Positions 49,115 through 59,294 of a DNA stretch of 64,000 nucleotides are shown in pieces. Source of the DNA: Mesotaenium endlicherianum. Lineage: Eukaryota > Streptophyta > Zygnematophyceae > Zygnematales > Mesotaeniaceae. A program made the position numbers and the translations under genes. The notes below the pieces were generated by a model that searched no databases, had not been told where the DNA came from, and saw only the letters and a list, made by a program, of their open reading frames with translations. Location of the stretch: NCBI GenBank assembly GCA_009602735.1, contig WELA01003597.1, forward strand, positions 914,958 through 978,957, given 5' to 3'. The number at the start of each line of letters is the position of its first letter. Position 1 is the first letter of the stretch.

Positions 49115-49434
49115 CAGTCATTTCAGTTGACACGGGAAGGTGACGAGAGATCCTGTCTCCATATAAGTTGGAGGAAGATGTGACAGTTAGTGACAGTTGT
49201 GACAGGCAGCCCACCTTTAAATTTAAGTTGGAGGGAGTGGTAGTCTCTGATCACCATATTACCCACTCAACCTGCGCTCACACTCACTTGCTCTCCAAAA
49301 TTTTCCTTATAGTCGCTCACACCAGGTATTCCACTCTAGGAACTCTCCCGATCGCGTCCCTCTTCATCAAGGGCACTCAGTAGCGGCAAAATATCATGAC
49401 TTCACTAACTGCATTGTGTTTATGATTGAGCAGG
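49115..49434 (+). promoter_or_regulatory. pol-ORF3 spacer with internal polypurine tract and 3' splice signals
   Basis: Two tract-like motifs, AAGTTGGAGGAA (49165-49176) and AAGTTGGAGGGA (49225-49236), flank GTGACAG repeats. The second is identical in all 12 bases to the terminal tract at 51175-51186. Further on, CACTAAC (49403-49409) and GAGCAG (ending 49433) look like branch point and 3' splice site, one base before the ORF3 ATG. Confidence 0.6.
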
Positions 49435-51102
49435 ATGACTCAAAAGTCGGAACTCAAGAGGAAGCGCAGGGCGGAAGAGGCACATGCAGATTACTTGCAA
49501 TTCCGTGGAGACATCGAATCATCTTCCATCACCGCTCGGGAATCACAACGACTCCAACAACAGCGGGAGGCACAGAAGAAGAAGGAGGAGGAGGAACAGG
49601 CCAGACTGAGGCAGGAAGAAATGGACAGAAAAGCTGCAGAGGAGGCTAAGAAAGCAGAGAAGGAGAGGCAAGCTGAGGAGAAGCGGAAGCAGCACGCTGA
49701 AGAAGAAGAACAGAGGAGAATCAGCAGCTACCGCTACACGGTGCTGGGCAAGGGCTTTGATCTACTGGAGGAGGCCTTCAAGTATGCCCAGAGAAGTCGC
49801 AGTGAGTCGCAGAAGGAAATCCTCCAGAAGGAAGGGGAGACATCCGAAAACTTTGACAAGTATATAGAGGTCGGCACAGGGCTCCTCCTCTACCACGATT
49901 ACGCAAGGATGGTAGGATATACCATCGGAGAGGCCAAGACAATGGCCCAGGTGAACGAAGCAGGAGCGGTCTCGATTCCTGGTATCTGGGGGATAGATAG
50001 GGTCATCAAGATGATCCCCATGGACGCGGACAGCTTCAAGGACTCAACACCCCACAACAGGTTCAAGGCCATGTACAATGAGGTGGAGAGGAGGAGCTGG
50101 GAATTCTTGGCCAGAGAAACCAGTCAGCTGGACTTCGCAGGGCACTGGTACCCTTGTACTCTAAAAAAGACAGACGCTGCCTTCTTCCAAAAGCCCACTG
50201 ATTGGCGGTGGATGACCATCAACATGAGGGACCAGCAGAATGACAGGGCGACGGATGAGGATTTCCTGACAGACCTAAACGGGAACATAGTATTGCCCCC
50301 TCACATTGCGGCTTGGGATCCAAGATTGGATGGAGTCAGAGACTGCATGAGCCAAGAGATGCAGGGGGACAGAAGCAGGGCCCGAGAGTCATTCTCCAAA
50401 GGGAAGCACGCTTATGCCAAATGGGCAAGCAAGCAAGGGGAAAAGGACCTCTATGTGGTCCGGACTCAGCAGCCCCCACCAACACCCAAAAGGGGAAGGT
50501 CAGTAGGATATTCTTTTTCTCGGGAGGAGCTGGAGCAGCGAACAGAGGAGACCCCAGAAGTCTTAGAGGAACCCGGGGACGGCAAGGAGGCGGAGTCGGA
50601 GGAAGACGAGGAGGAAGGCGAGGAGGAGGACACTAGCCCCGCCGTGATCCTAACACCTCCCACATCCCCTGTAAGGGAGAAGACGGGGTGGGCCCCGCCG
50701 CAACTCGCTCAAGAGGAGGATATCACTTGGCTGGGGACTGCCAGAGGACAAAGCCCATCTGCAGGCAAGGAGACCCAGTCAGACAGGGCAGACAGGAGGG
50801 CTGCTCGGGAGATAGCCAGGGGTCTGCCAGCATCTCCCTCGCAGAGAGGGCATGTACCCTTGGCTCATGTCATGCAACATCCTTCCGGGATGCCGGTATA
50901 TGTACCTGTCAGTTTGAGGGCTGCCCAGGAGAAGGCTGCCTCCCCTCAGCTTCAGACTGTGCAGGAGGAAACAGCCCAGTTACTGCGTTCTCCGCCGGGT
51001 ACTTACACGGAACCCCCTTCTTTGACAGGCTTCAAAAGACCCCAAGACAGGAGGAGGTCTGGCTCCCCTGAGCATAGGGCCTCAGGAGCATCTCCCTCCT
51101 AA
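49435..51102 (+). CDS. ORF3, novel protein encoded 3' of pol
   Basis: Uninterrupted ORF of 555 residues starting MTQKSELKRKRR. I recognise no known domain. Residues 1-~95 are a charged K/E/R/Q coiled coil. Residues ~100-305 are the conserved, folded-looking core: YTVLGKGFDLLEEAFKYAQR, HDYARMVGYTIGEAK, RVIKMIPMDADSFKDSTPHN, DFAGHWYPC, PTDWRWM, LPPHIAAWDPRLDGVRDCM and SKGKHAYAKWASKQGEK. Then come a basic PKRGRS patch, a run of Glu/Asp (~355-385), TPPTSPV, and a Pro/Ser/Arg-rich tail. No signal peptide or membrane span is seen, so it is not an obvious env. It occupies the env position, and homologues occur at 10336-10553, 18169-20100, 52711-53753 and 54621-56279. Roles in RNA binding, particle assembly or host interaction are speculation. 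Confidence 0.85.
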   Translation: MTQKSELKRKRRAEEAHADYLQFRGDIESSSITARESQRLQQQREAQKKKEEEEQARLRQEEMDRKAAEEAKKAEKERQAEEKRKQHAEEEEQRRISSYRYTVLGKGFDLLEEAFKYAQRSRSESQKEILQKEGETSENFDKYIEVGTGLLLYHDYARMVGYTIGEAKTMAQVNEAGAVSIPGIWGIDRVIKMIPMDADSFKDSTPHNRFKAMYNEVERRSWEFLARETSQLDFAGHWYPCTLKKTDAAFFQKPTDWRWMTINMRDQQNDRATDEDFLTDLNGNIVLPPHIAAWDPRLDGVRDCMSQEMQGDRSRARESFSKGKHAYAKWASKQGEKDLYVVRTQQPPPTPKRGRSVGYSFSREELEQRTEETPEVLEEPGDGKEAESEEDEEEGEEEDTSPAVILTPPTSPVREKTGWAPPQLAQEEDITWLGTARGQSPSAGKETQSDRADRRAAREIARGLPASPSQRGHVPLAHVMQHPSGMPVYVPVSLRAAQEKAASPQLQTVQEETAQLLRSPPGTYTEPPSLTGFKRPQDRRRSGSPEHRASGASPS

Positions 51103-51151
51103 GGGCAGCAGGCTGGAGATAAGAGGGACAGCACGCTGTTATTAGTGATAG

Positions 51152-51187
51152 TGTTGTCGAGGCGACAACATGATAAGTTGGAGGGAT
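51152..51187 (+). promoter_or_regulatory. Hairpin and polypurine tract
   Basis: Perfect inverted repeat TGTTGTCG-AGG-CGACAACA (51152-51170), then AAGTTGGAGGGA (51175-51186), one base before the 3' LTR at 51188. The tract primes plus-strand synthesis. The hairpin's role is unknown. Confidence 0.8.
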
Positions 51188-51908
51188 TGTAATGAATCAG
51201 TATACTGGTTGATATAATATTCATTTAAATAATATAGTTAAATAAGTTCAACCTGCTGAACTCTAGTTAACAATCAGTCTGCTGGACTTTATACTCAATA
51301 TCAGTTTAATGACTTGGCCGGAAGTAGCAGGCTGAGGTCACCTTAAGTCAGCTTGCTGACACATTCTTTGACAGCCAGCTGACTTCCGTACTCGGTAGCA
51401 GCGAACTGCCTCGATATGCATCTAAGTGTGGTATGCTAGATGAATGGCCAGATGACATCCCTATGATGGGTGGCGATTCGGGATGATGGGAGATGGCGGT
51501 GGATTTGGTTAACCAAGGTCCTACCAACGTGGTTAACTCCCGGGTAGGCGGTGCCATCGCACTGACCGTTGAACAGTAAACTCATTCCATGTACATACGC
51601 TAGACATTGCTCTCGGGTTCGGCATTCGGAGACGAGGCCAACTGTCTTGTACAGCTTACTGAGAGAGATCTGAATCCAAGGCGAGAAGCCATTGATACGC
51701 ACTGTCTTCTAACCTTGCTTATGTATGAGTTTATTGATTTGCATCATTGATGCTAGTTTACTTGCATTTGACTGGCGAGTATTGTCCACTGCTAGTGTGT
51801 TGTCTTTTGCTGTTTAATTAATTCACAGGAAATACCATAAAGATTACTTGCTGATATAAAGATCTTCATTAATTGTTAATCGTCTTCTTAGTAAGTCGCT
51901 TCATTTCA
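51188..51908 (+). repeat. LTR, right end of array
   Basis: TGTAATGAATCAGTATACTGG ... TAAGTCGCTTCATTTCA. It groups by sequence (TATACTGGTTGATATAAT, TTCAACCTGCTGAAC) with the solo LTR at 60944 more than with 43089, so the two LTRs of the 'full' unit are not a simple pair. Confidence 0.9.
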
Positions 51909-51990
51909 CCTCCAGAGGTTAATACTTCCTTAACTCCTCGCCCCTATCTCTCTTAAATTTCCGAAGTGGATACTTTCTCAGTTGCCTGCC

Positions 51991-52710
51991 TGAAATGAAT
52001 TGACTTACGAATAAACAAATAATAATTAATAAAAGATCTTTATATCAACAAGCAATCTTTATGGTATTGTCGATTAACTGATTTAACCCGCGAAAGACGA
52101 TAAACTAGCAATGAATAATACTCGCAAGTCAAATGCAAGTAAACTAGCATCAATGATGCAATCAGTTTACTCATACATAAGCAAGGCTAGAATACAGTGC
52201 ATATCAATGGCTTCTCGCCTTGGATCCAGATATCTCTCGGTAAGCAGTACGAGAGAGTTGGCCTCGTTTCCGAAGGCCGAACTTGAGGGCAATGTCTAGT
52301 ATATGTACATGGAATGAGTTTACTGTTCAACGGCCAGTGCGATGGCACCGCCTACCCGGGAGTTAACCACGTTGGTAGGACCTCGGTTAACCAAATCCAC
52401 CGCCATCTCCCATAATCCCGAATCGCCATCCATCCTAAGGATGTCATCTGGCCATTCATCCAGCACACCACACTTAGATGCATATCTAGGCAGTTTGTTG
52501 CTACCGAGTACGAAAGTCAGCTGGCTGTCAAAGATTGTGTCAGCAAGCTGACCTAAGTTGACTTCAACCTGCTGCTCCCTGCTGAGTCATTAAACTGACT
52601 ATTTTATAAAGTCCAGCAGACTCAATATTAACTAAAGTTTAGCAGGCTGGACTTATTTAATTATTGTAATTAAATAAATATGATATATATCAAAATAATG
52701 ATTCATTACG
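51991..52710 (-). repeat. LTR, diverged
   Basis: TGAAATGAATTGACTTACG ... ATGATTCATTACG. The terminal CA has decayed to CG. Many substitutions relative to the young LTRs. Confidence 0.88.
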
Positions 52711-53753
52711 ATTCCTCCTACTTAAATTGTTGTTGCCTCGACAACATTAAACTGTAGAGCTATGTGTTCAGGACTCTAACATTACTAATCTTCCCACCGC
52801 CTGCCTCTTGCTTCAACACTGTTGCCTAGCTGTGGGGATCACTAGTGACGGTAAACTGTCACCTCCACCCTTAGTCCACTTCCGTTTGTGGAGTGCAAGC
52901 AGAGAGACCTCCAGCAAAGGCTTGACTGGAGGATGGTTTTGAGATCTAGGGAGATGTTCCTTGGGCTCCTGGATCAGGAGACTGAAATTTGGACCTAGAT
53001 CGAGACAGCCCTCTAGGTTTGTGAGCTGGCGTCCTAAAGAACCCTGTTTGTTCTAATGTTGGACTACGAGGAAGACGAAGGATTGCAGCCTGCTCTTCGA
53101 CCACCTAGATGTTAATCCGCACATAGACAGGCAACCGAATAGAATGTTGGAACACATTGGCAAGGAGAACATGTTCTCGACCGAAGGGGATGGCCAGCAT
53201 ACCATTGGTTACACCGCGTGTTCCCCTTCTGGGAACTCTGTCCTCTAGGAATTTTTGCCTTTCTCTGCTGCCAAGTACAGTCAGATCAGCTTCTTCCCCT
53301 GCCTGAACAGGTGGGCTGGGAGACCGAGCGCGAGGTCCTGCTTCCGCTACAGTAGGGGTCACAGTCCATCCACCTGCTCTTGCCTCCCTAAAAGTCCTTG
53401 CTTCTGCCTACCCCTGGATCTCCTGAGCTCCAACGATTGATGCCTCTCCCCTTCCCTGTTCTTCTTCCTCATCCTCCTTATCTTCCTCCTCTGATAGAGT
53501 AGGGGTCTTGTCCACCAAGTCATCCTGCTCTCTAGTAGACATGGAAAAATCTACTGACCTCCCTTTTTTGGGACGAGCTGGAGGTTGCTTAGCCTTCAGC
53601 TTGTTGATCTCTATCCCGCCTGCATTCTTTGCCCGTTTGACAAAGGCATGCTTCTCCTTAGAGAAGTGATCTCTTCCTCTCTTCCTGTGCTCCTTAGTTT
53701 CCGCATTCATGTTACTCAGGCATCCATTAAGCCTGGGGTCCCAAGGGGCAATG
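52711..53753 (-). pseudogene. ORF3, diverged broken copy
   Basis: Readable blocks on minus: IAPWDPRLNGC at the insertion point (53720-53753), HFSKEKHAFVKRAKNAGG and PKKGRSVDFSM (53408-53710; intact copy SFSKGKHAYAKWASKQGE and PKRGRSVGYSF), an acidic SEEEDKEDEEEEQ run, then 53105-53362 with REHVLLANVFQHSIRLPVYV (intact RGHVPLAHVMQHPSGMPVYV). Frameshifts and stops separate the blocks. The match over both core and tail, despite heavy divergence, shows ORF3 is an old constant part of this family. Confidence 0.75.
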
Positions 53754-54450
53754 TGAAATGAATCGACTTACCAAATAGACAATTAACAATTAGTTAAGAT
53801 CTTTATATCAACAAGTAATCTCTATGGTAGTTTCTGTTAATTGATTAAACAGCAAAGGACAACACACTAGCAGTGGACAATACTCGCCAGTCAAATGCAA
53901 GTAAACTAGCATCAATAATGCAATTTGTAAACTCATACATAAGCAAGGCTAGAAGATAGTGCATATCAATGGCTTCTCGCCTTGGATCCAGATATCTCTC
54001 AGTAAGCAGTACAAGAGAGTTGGCCTCGTTTCCGAATGCCGAACTCGAGAGCAATCCTAGCATATGTACATGGAATGGATTTACTGTTTAACGGCCAGTG
54101 TGATGGCACCGCCTACCCGGGAATTAACCACGCTGGCAGGACCTCGGTTAACCAAATCCACCACCATCTCCCATCATCCCGAATCGCCATCCATCCTAAG
54201 GATGTCATCTGGCCATTCATCTAGCATATCACACTTAGATGCTTGACTAGGCAGTTCGCTGCTACCGAGTACGGAAGTCAGCTGGCTGTCAAAGAATGTG
54301 TCAGCAAGCTGACCTAAATTGACTTCAGCCTGCTGCTCCCGGCTGAGTCATTAAATTGATTATTTTGTAAAGACCAGCAGACTCGATATTACTTATTTAA
54401 CTATTACATTTAAATGAATATTATATCTACGAATATACTGATTCATTACT
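53754..54450 (-). repeat. 3' LTR of the 53754-64000 element
   Basis: TGAAATGAATCGACTTACC ... TGATTCATTACT. Shorter than the others (697 bp) owing to small deletions near 54385-54410. Confidence 0.88.
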
Positions 54451-54485
54451 ATCCCTCCAACTTAACAGGTTGTCGCCTCGACAAC
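54451..54485 (-). promoter_or_regulatory. Polypurine tract and hairpin
   Basis: On minus GTTGTCG-AGG-CGACAAC (54469-54485) precedes AAGTTGGAGGGAT, which abuts the LTR. Confidence 0.75.
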
Positions 54486-54620
54486 ACTAATACTAACACT
54501 GGGTTCCTCTAGCTGAAAGTGCTGATCTGACTCTCAACACCTTTTGCTTCAACACTGATACCAAACGGTGGGGACCCCTCGTAACAGTGTGCTGTCCCTT
54601 TGGCCCTCAGCATACTGCCA

Positions 54621-56279
54621 TCAGAAGGGAGATGTCCCTTGGGCCCTATGGTCAGGGGAGCCAGACCTCCTCCTGCTTTGGAGTCTCCTGAAGCCTGGGG
54701 GATCCGCGTACGGGCCCCGCGGAGAACGCAGTAACTGGGCTGTTTCCTCCTGCACCGTCTGAAATTGAAGGGAGGCAGCCTTCTCCTGGGCAGCCCTCAA
54801 ACTGACAGGTACATATACCGGCATCTTAGAAGGATGTTGCATTACTTGAGCCAAGGGCACATGCCCTTTCTGCGAGGGAGATGTTGGCAGGCCTCTGGCT
54901 ATTTCTCTAGCAGCCGTCCTGTTTACCCTGTCCGACTAAGTCTCCGTGCCTGCAGATGGGCTTTGTCCTCTGGCAGTTCCCAGCCAAGTGATATCTTCCT
55001 CTTCAGCGAGCTGATGCAAGGCCAACCCAGTCTTTTCCCTTACAGGGGATGTGGGAGGTGTCAGGATCACAGCGGGGCTAGTGTACTCCTTCTCGCCTTC
55101 CTCTTCATCTTCCTCTGACCCCTCCTCCTCTTCTTCCCCTGGTTCCTCTGAGACTGCTGGGGTCTCTTCTGTCAGCTGCTCCAGCTCTCCTCGAGAAAAA
55201 GAATATTCCAGTGACCTTCCTCTTTTGGCTGCTGGAGGGGGCTGTTGAGTCCAGACCGCACACAGGTTCTTTTCTCCCTGCTTGCTTGCCCATTTGGCAT
55301 AAGCGTGCTTCCCTTGAGAGAATGACTCGCGAGCCCTGCTCCTGTCCTCCTGCATTTCTTGGCTCATGCAGTCTCTTACTCCATCCAGTCTTGGGTCCCA
55401 AGCTGCAATATGAGGAGGCAACATTATGTTCCCCTGTAGGTTCGTTAGGAAGTCTTCCTCCCTTGCCTTGTCTTTTTGCTGGTCCCACATGTTGATGATC
55501 ATCCATCGCCAATCGGTGGGTTTCTGGAAGAAGGCAGGGTTTGTCCTTTTCAGAGTACAAGGGTACCAGTGCCCTGCAAAGTCCGGCTGACTAATTTCCC
55601 TTGCCAAAAATTCCGAGCTTCTTCTCTCCACCTCAATACACATGGCCTTGAACCTGTTATGGGATGTAGAGTCCTTAAAGCTGTCCGCGTCCATAGGGAT
55701 CATCCTGATAACTCTATCTTTTCCCCAGATAATCGGAATCGATACAGCTCCTGCTTCATTCACCTGGGCCATTGCCTTGGCCTCTCTGACCGTATATCCT
55801 ACCAACCTGGCATTATCGTGGTAGAGGAGGAGTCGTGTGCTGACCTCTATATACTTGTCAAAGTTTTCAGATGTCTCCCCTTCCCTCTGCAGGATGACCT
55901 GCTGCGCCTCACTGCGACTTCTCTGGGCATACTTGAAGGCCTCCTCCACTAGATCAAAGCCCTTGCCCAGCACTATGTAGCGGTAGCTGCTGATTCTCCT
56001 CTGTCCTTCTTCTTCAGCCTGCTGCTTCCGTCTCTCCTCAGCTTGCCTCTCCTCTTCCGCCTTCTTGGCCTCCTCTGCAGCTTTTCTGTCCAGTACTTCC
56101 CGCCTTAGCCTGGCCCGTTCCTCCTCCTCCTTCTTCTTCTATGCCTCCCGCTGTTGTTGGAGTCGTTGTGATTTCCGAGCGGAGATGGAGGCTGATTCGA
56201 TGTCGCCACGGAATTGCAAGTATTTTGCATGTGCCTCTTCCGCTCTTCTCTTCCTCTTAAGTTCCGACTTGTGAGTCAT
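54621..56279 (-). pseudogene. ORF3, near-complete copy with nonsense codons
   Basis: Same length and order as 49435-51102: MTHKSELKRKRR at 56279, coiled coil, core (VLGKGFDLVEEAFKYAQR, HDNARLVGYTVREAK, RVIRMIPMDADSFKDS, LPPHIAAWDPRLDGVRDCM), acidic run, TPPTSPVREK and RGHVPLA-like tail. At least two Gln codons have become TAG: in the coiled coil near 56140 and in the C-terminal third near 54935. Substitutions are frequent but the core is well kept. In the last ~60 residues it differs by indels from the intact copy. Confidence 0.85.
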
Positions 56280-56637
56280 CCTTGTTGATCATAAACACAA
56301 TGCAATTAGTGAAGTCATGATACTTTGCCGCTACTAAAAGCCCGTGGTAAAGAAGAACGTGATAGGGAGAGTCCCTAGTGTGTAGTATCTTGTGTGAGTG
56401 AGTATAGGAGAGAATTGAGTTTGAGAGAAAAAGTGAGTATGAGTGCAGGTTGAGTGTGTAGAATAGTTATAAAATTTGCCTGGTTGATCTCAAAACGGAA
56501 CACACTCCCTCCAACTTAATTTTAAAGGTGGGTTGCATGTCACAACTGTCACTATCTGTCACTAATCGTCACATTCTCCTACGACTTATATGGAGACAGG
56601 TCCTCCTGTCACCTGTCCATGTACACTGAAATGACAG
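56280..56637 (-). promoter_or_regulatory. pol-ORF3 spacer of the decayed element
   Basis: On minus AAGTTGGAGGGA is kept exactly at 56506-56517. The first motif has decayed to AAGTCGTAGGAG near 56583-56595. GTGACA-type repeats lie between them. The 3' splice region reads CACTAATTG ... CAACAAG|GATG before the ORF3 ATG. Confidence 0.55.
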
Positions 56638-58541
56638 TTAGGGATGGGTGCCAACTGCCCGAAGGTGGAACCGTTTCAATGCCCCTTTGGCACTGGTCAG
56701 CTGGTCTTTAAATTCCCAAGTGTCCCCTGGCATCGTAACCCTTCCATCTGACGAGGTACTTCAAGACTTCAAGACATATTTAGATGATCGACGAACACAG
56801 CAAGCGTCTAAAATCTCCTCGACCTCATATTCCTCAGGGTCACCATCTAGGACAGCGGGGATCGGTCCCGGTTGGACAGGTAACCGACCGGTGAACTGTG
56901 TGTCACCTTTAATGTATGGTTCGAGGAAGGAGACATTAAAGACTGGGTGACCCTTGTATTCTGCTGACAAAATCAGTTTATAAGCATTCTGACCGACATC
57001 TCGCGCACCACCGAATATGGACTGACCCAGACAAGACCAAGCTTTTTCTTGACCACACCAGGCAGGTACAGGTGCTGAGAATGCAGTTTGACCAAATCGA
57101 CCTTAGAAAATGTCAGTACTCGACGGTGCTGATTAGCGTATTTTCGTTGGTTTTCCTGGGCTTTGTGCAGCAACTGTTGGACTTCTGACAGGGTGTCAGC
57201 AAACTCCAGGGTTAACTGGAGGGAGACCGGATTGTCAATCCCTTCAGGGTGAGTTAAAGACTTTCCTAGTACATCAAAGGAGACTTAGGGACTCTCCCCA
57301 GGCTCAGTTCAAAAGGAGTCTTGCTCGTTGACGCGTGCACCGCACTATTGACCGCAAATTGGATTTGAGGCAACAGGTCATCCCAATAATCTTGTTTCTG
57401 GTTAATATATGCTCTCAACACCTCTTGCAGAACTCGGTTAGTTCTTTCAGTCTGCCCATCAGTCTGAGGGTGGTGTGCTATGCTGAGCGGCTGCTTGACT
57501 CCCATTGACCCCATTAAAGCTCTCCAAAACTTAGAGGTAAATTTTGAGTCTCTGTCTGAGATGATATAAGAGGGTAGCCCATGTTGGCATACTACATGGT
57601 TGTAGAACCACCTCGCTGTTCCGAGTGCAGTTACTTTGACGGTTGTAGGGATGAAAATGACCATTTTTGTCAGTTTATCCACAACTACGAATATCAAATC
57701 ATGCCCATTGGCAGTTCGTGGCGATGTTACCACCCAGTCCATGGAAAGTGTTTCCCAGCGTCCAGCTGGGATGGGCAGCGGTTGTAAGAGATCCCCCGGT
57801 GGTGTGTGCCTAGACTTATTTCTTTGACACTGATTACAAGACAACATATTTCAAGACCTTCCGAGGTAATCCCTCCCAATGATAATGTTTTGCCAGTTTG
57901 CCAACGATTTTGGCCTGTCCCAAATGCCCACCCAGTAAACTGTCAAGTGCTTGACTCAGTTAAAGGGACCTTATTTCCAAGTTATTAGGAATGAATAGCT
58001 TCAGCCTGCCTGAAGTGGTCTCAGTCACGCAGACCCCTCCCTTAAGCTTATACCCGAGTGCAGTAGCAAGACACACACCATGAGTGGAACTGGGCTCAAA
58101 TGTTAGGTCAGAAAGGTAGGCTTTCCTAAGTTGTTCAAGGAAGGACATTTTCACCTTGAGTGAAGTGAGTGCACAAAGGACTGTAACTACAGCATGCTGA
58201 CTAAAGTTCCTTTCTTGCAAATCAGGTCTTCTAGAGAGTGCATCAGCATGATTCAATTTCCCTGGTTTGTAGTCAATTGAAACTGCTCCAGCATCTGGCT
58301 CCAGCGGTTCTCCCTCCTTGACAGCTTGGACTTTCTTTGAAATTGAGTCTGAGCTAGATGATCTGTAATCACCTTGAAAGCTTTACCATGTAAATTTGCT
58401 CTCCACTGTTTGAGCACATGAATGATGGCTAGCAGCTCTTTATCATGCACAGAGTAATTAATCTCCGCTGCATTAAATTTCATAGACTCGTACAACACAG
58501 GATGCCACTCCTGCTTCACCTTACCATCCTTTGTGGTTTTG
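56638..58541 (-). pseudogene. pol, 3' part (RNase H end, integrase, chromodomain), broken
   Basis: Open pieces at 58253-58519 (RNase H), 57960-58256 (linker), 57266-57847 (integrase with [14 protein letters not shown] and GQTERTN all readable), 56973-57173 and 56761-56970 (GPY module and start of the chromodomain). Frameshifts separate them. The end at 58541 is the target site ttttg of the short element. Confidence 0.88.
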
Positions 58542-59260
58542 TGTAATGAATCAGTATATTAGTATATATAATATTCATTTAAATATAATAGTTAATTAAG
58601 TTCAGCCTGCTGAACTTTAGTAAATAATTAGTCTGCTCGACTTTACATATTTATCAGTTTAATGAGTCAGCCGGAAGCAGCAGGCTGAAGTTTATATAAG
58701 TCAGCTTGCTGACCCATTCTTTGACAGCCAGCTAACTTCCGTACTCGGTAGCAGCGAACTGCCTTGACATACACCTAAGTACGATATGCTAGATGAATGG
58801 CCAGATGACATCCGTATGATGGATGGCTATTCGGGATGATGGGAGATGGCGGTGGAATTGGTTAACCGAGGTCCTACCAACGTGATTAACTCCCAGGTAG
58901 GCGGTGCCATCGCACTGACCGTTGAACAGTAAACTCATTCCATGTACATACGCTAGGCACTGCTCTCGAGTTCGGCATTCGGAGACGAGGCCAACTCTCT
59001 TGTACAGCTTACTGAGAGAGATCTGAATCCAAGGCGAGAAGCCATTGATACGCACTGTCTTCTAACCTTGCTTATGTATGAGTTTACTGATTTGCATTAT
59101 TGATGCTAGTTTACTCTCATTTGACTGACGAGTATTATTCCCTGCTAGTGTATTGTCCTTTGCCGTTTAACTAGTTAACGGAAATACCATAAAGGTTACT
59201 TGCTGATATAAAGATCTTTATTAATTGTTAATCGCCTATTTGGTAAGTCGATTCATTTCA
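58542..59260 (+). repeat. 5' LTR of the short element
   Basis: TGTAATGAATCAGTATATTAG ... GGTAAGTCGATTCATTTCA, followed by g and TGGTATCGGAGC. Confidence 0.93.
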
Positions 59261-59294
59261 GTGGTATCGGAGCAGTTATCACAGTCTTCTTTGT

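Larger units (their letters stand above)
41743..51908 (+). mobile_element. Tandem array: short LTR-gag-LTR unit joined to a full element
   Basis: Plus-oriented with three LTRs (41743-42463, 43089-43808, 51188-51908). The left interval carries only a primer site and truncated gag. The right interval is a full element with gag, pol and ORF3. The outer flanks are tctcc (41738-41742) and cctcc (51909-51913), a 4-of-5 match that may be a decayed target duplication of the whole array. The right unit is the best-preserved copy in the window: pol and ORF3 are both uninterrupted. Confidence 0.88.
51991..53753 (-). mobile_element. Older element remnant: 3' LTR and ORF3, interrupted by the next element
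   Basis: Minus-oriented. The LTR 51991-52710 is followed on its high side by the tract and hairpin (TGTTGTTGCCTCGACAACA), then by ORF3 remains to 53753, where the 3' LTR of the 53754-64000 element is inserted. The rest of this element should continue beyond the right end of the window. Confidence 0.8.

Noticed and set aside
49435-51102. ORF3 as an envelope protein
   Set aside because: Position fits, but no signal peptide, membrane span or Cys-rich ectodomain is visible, and it is strongly charged.
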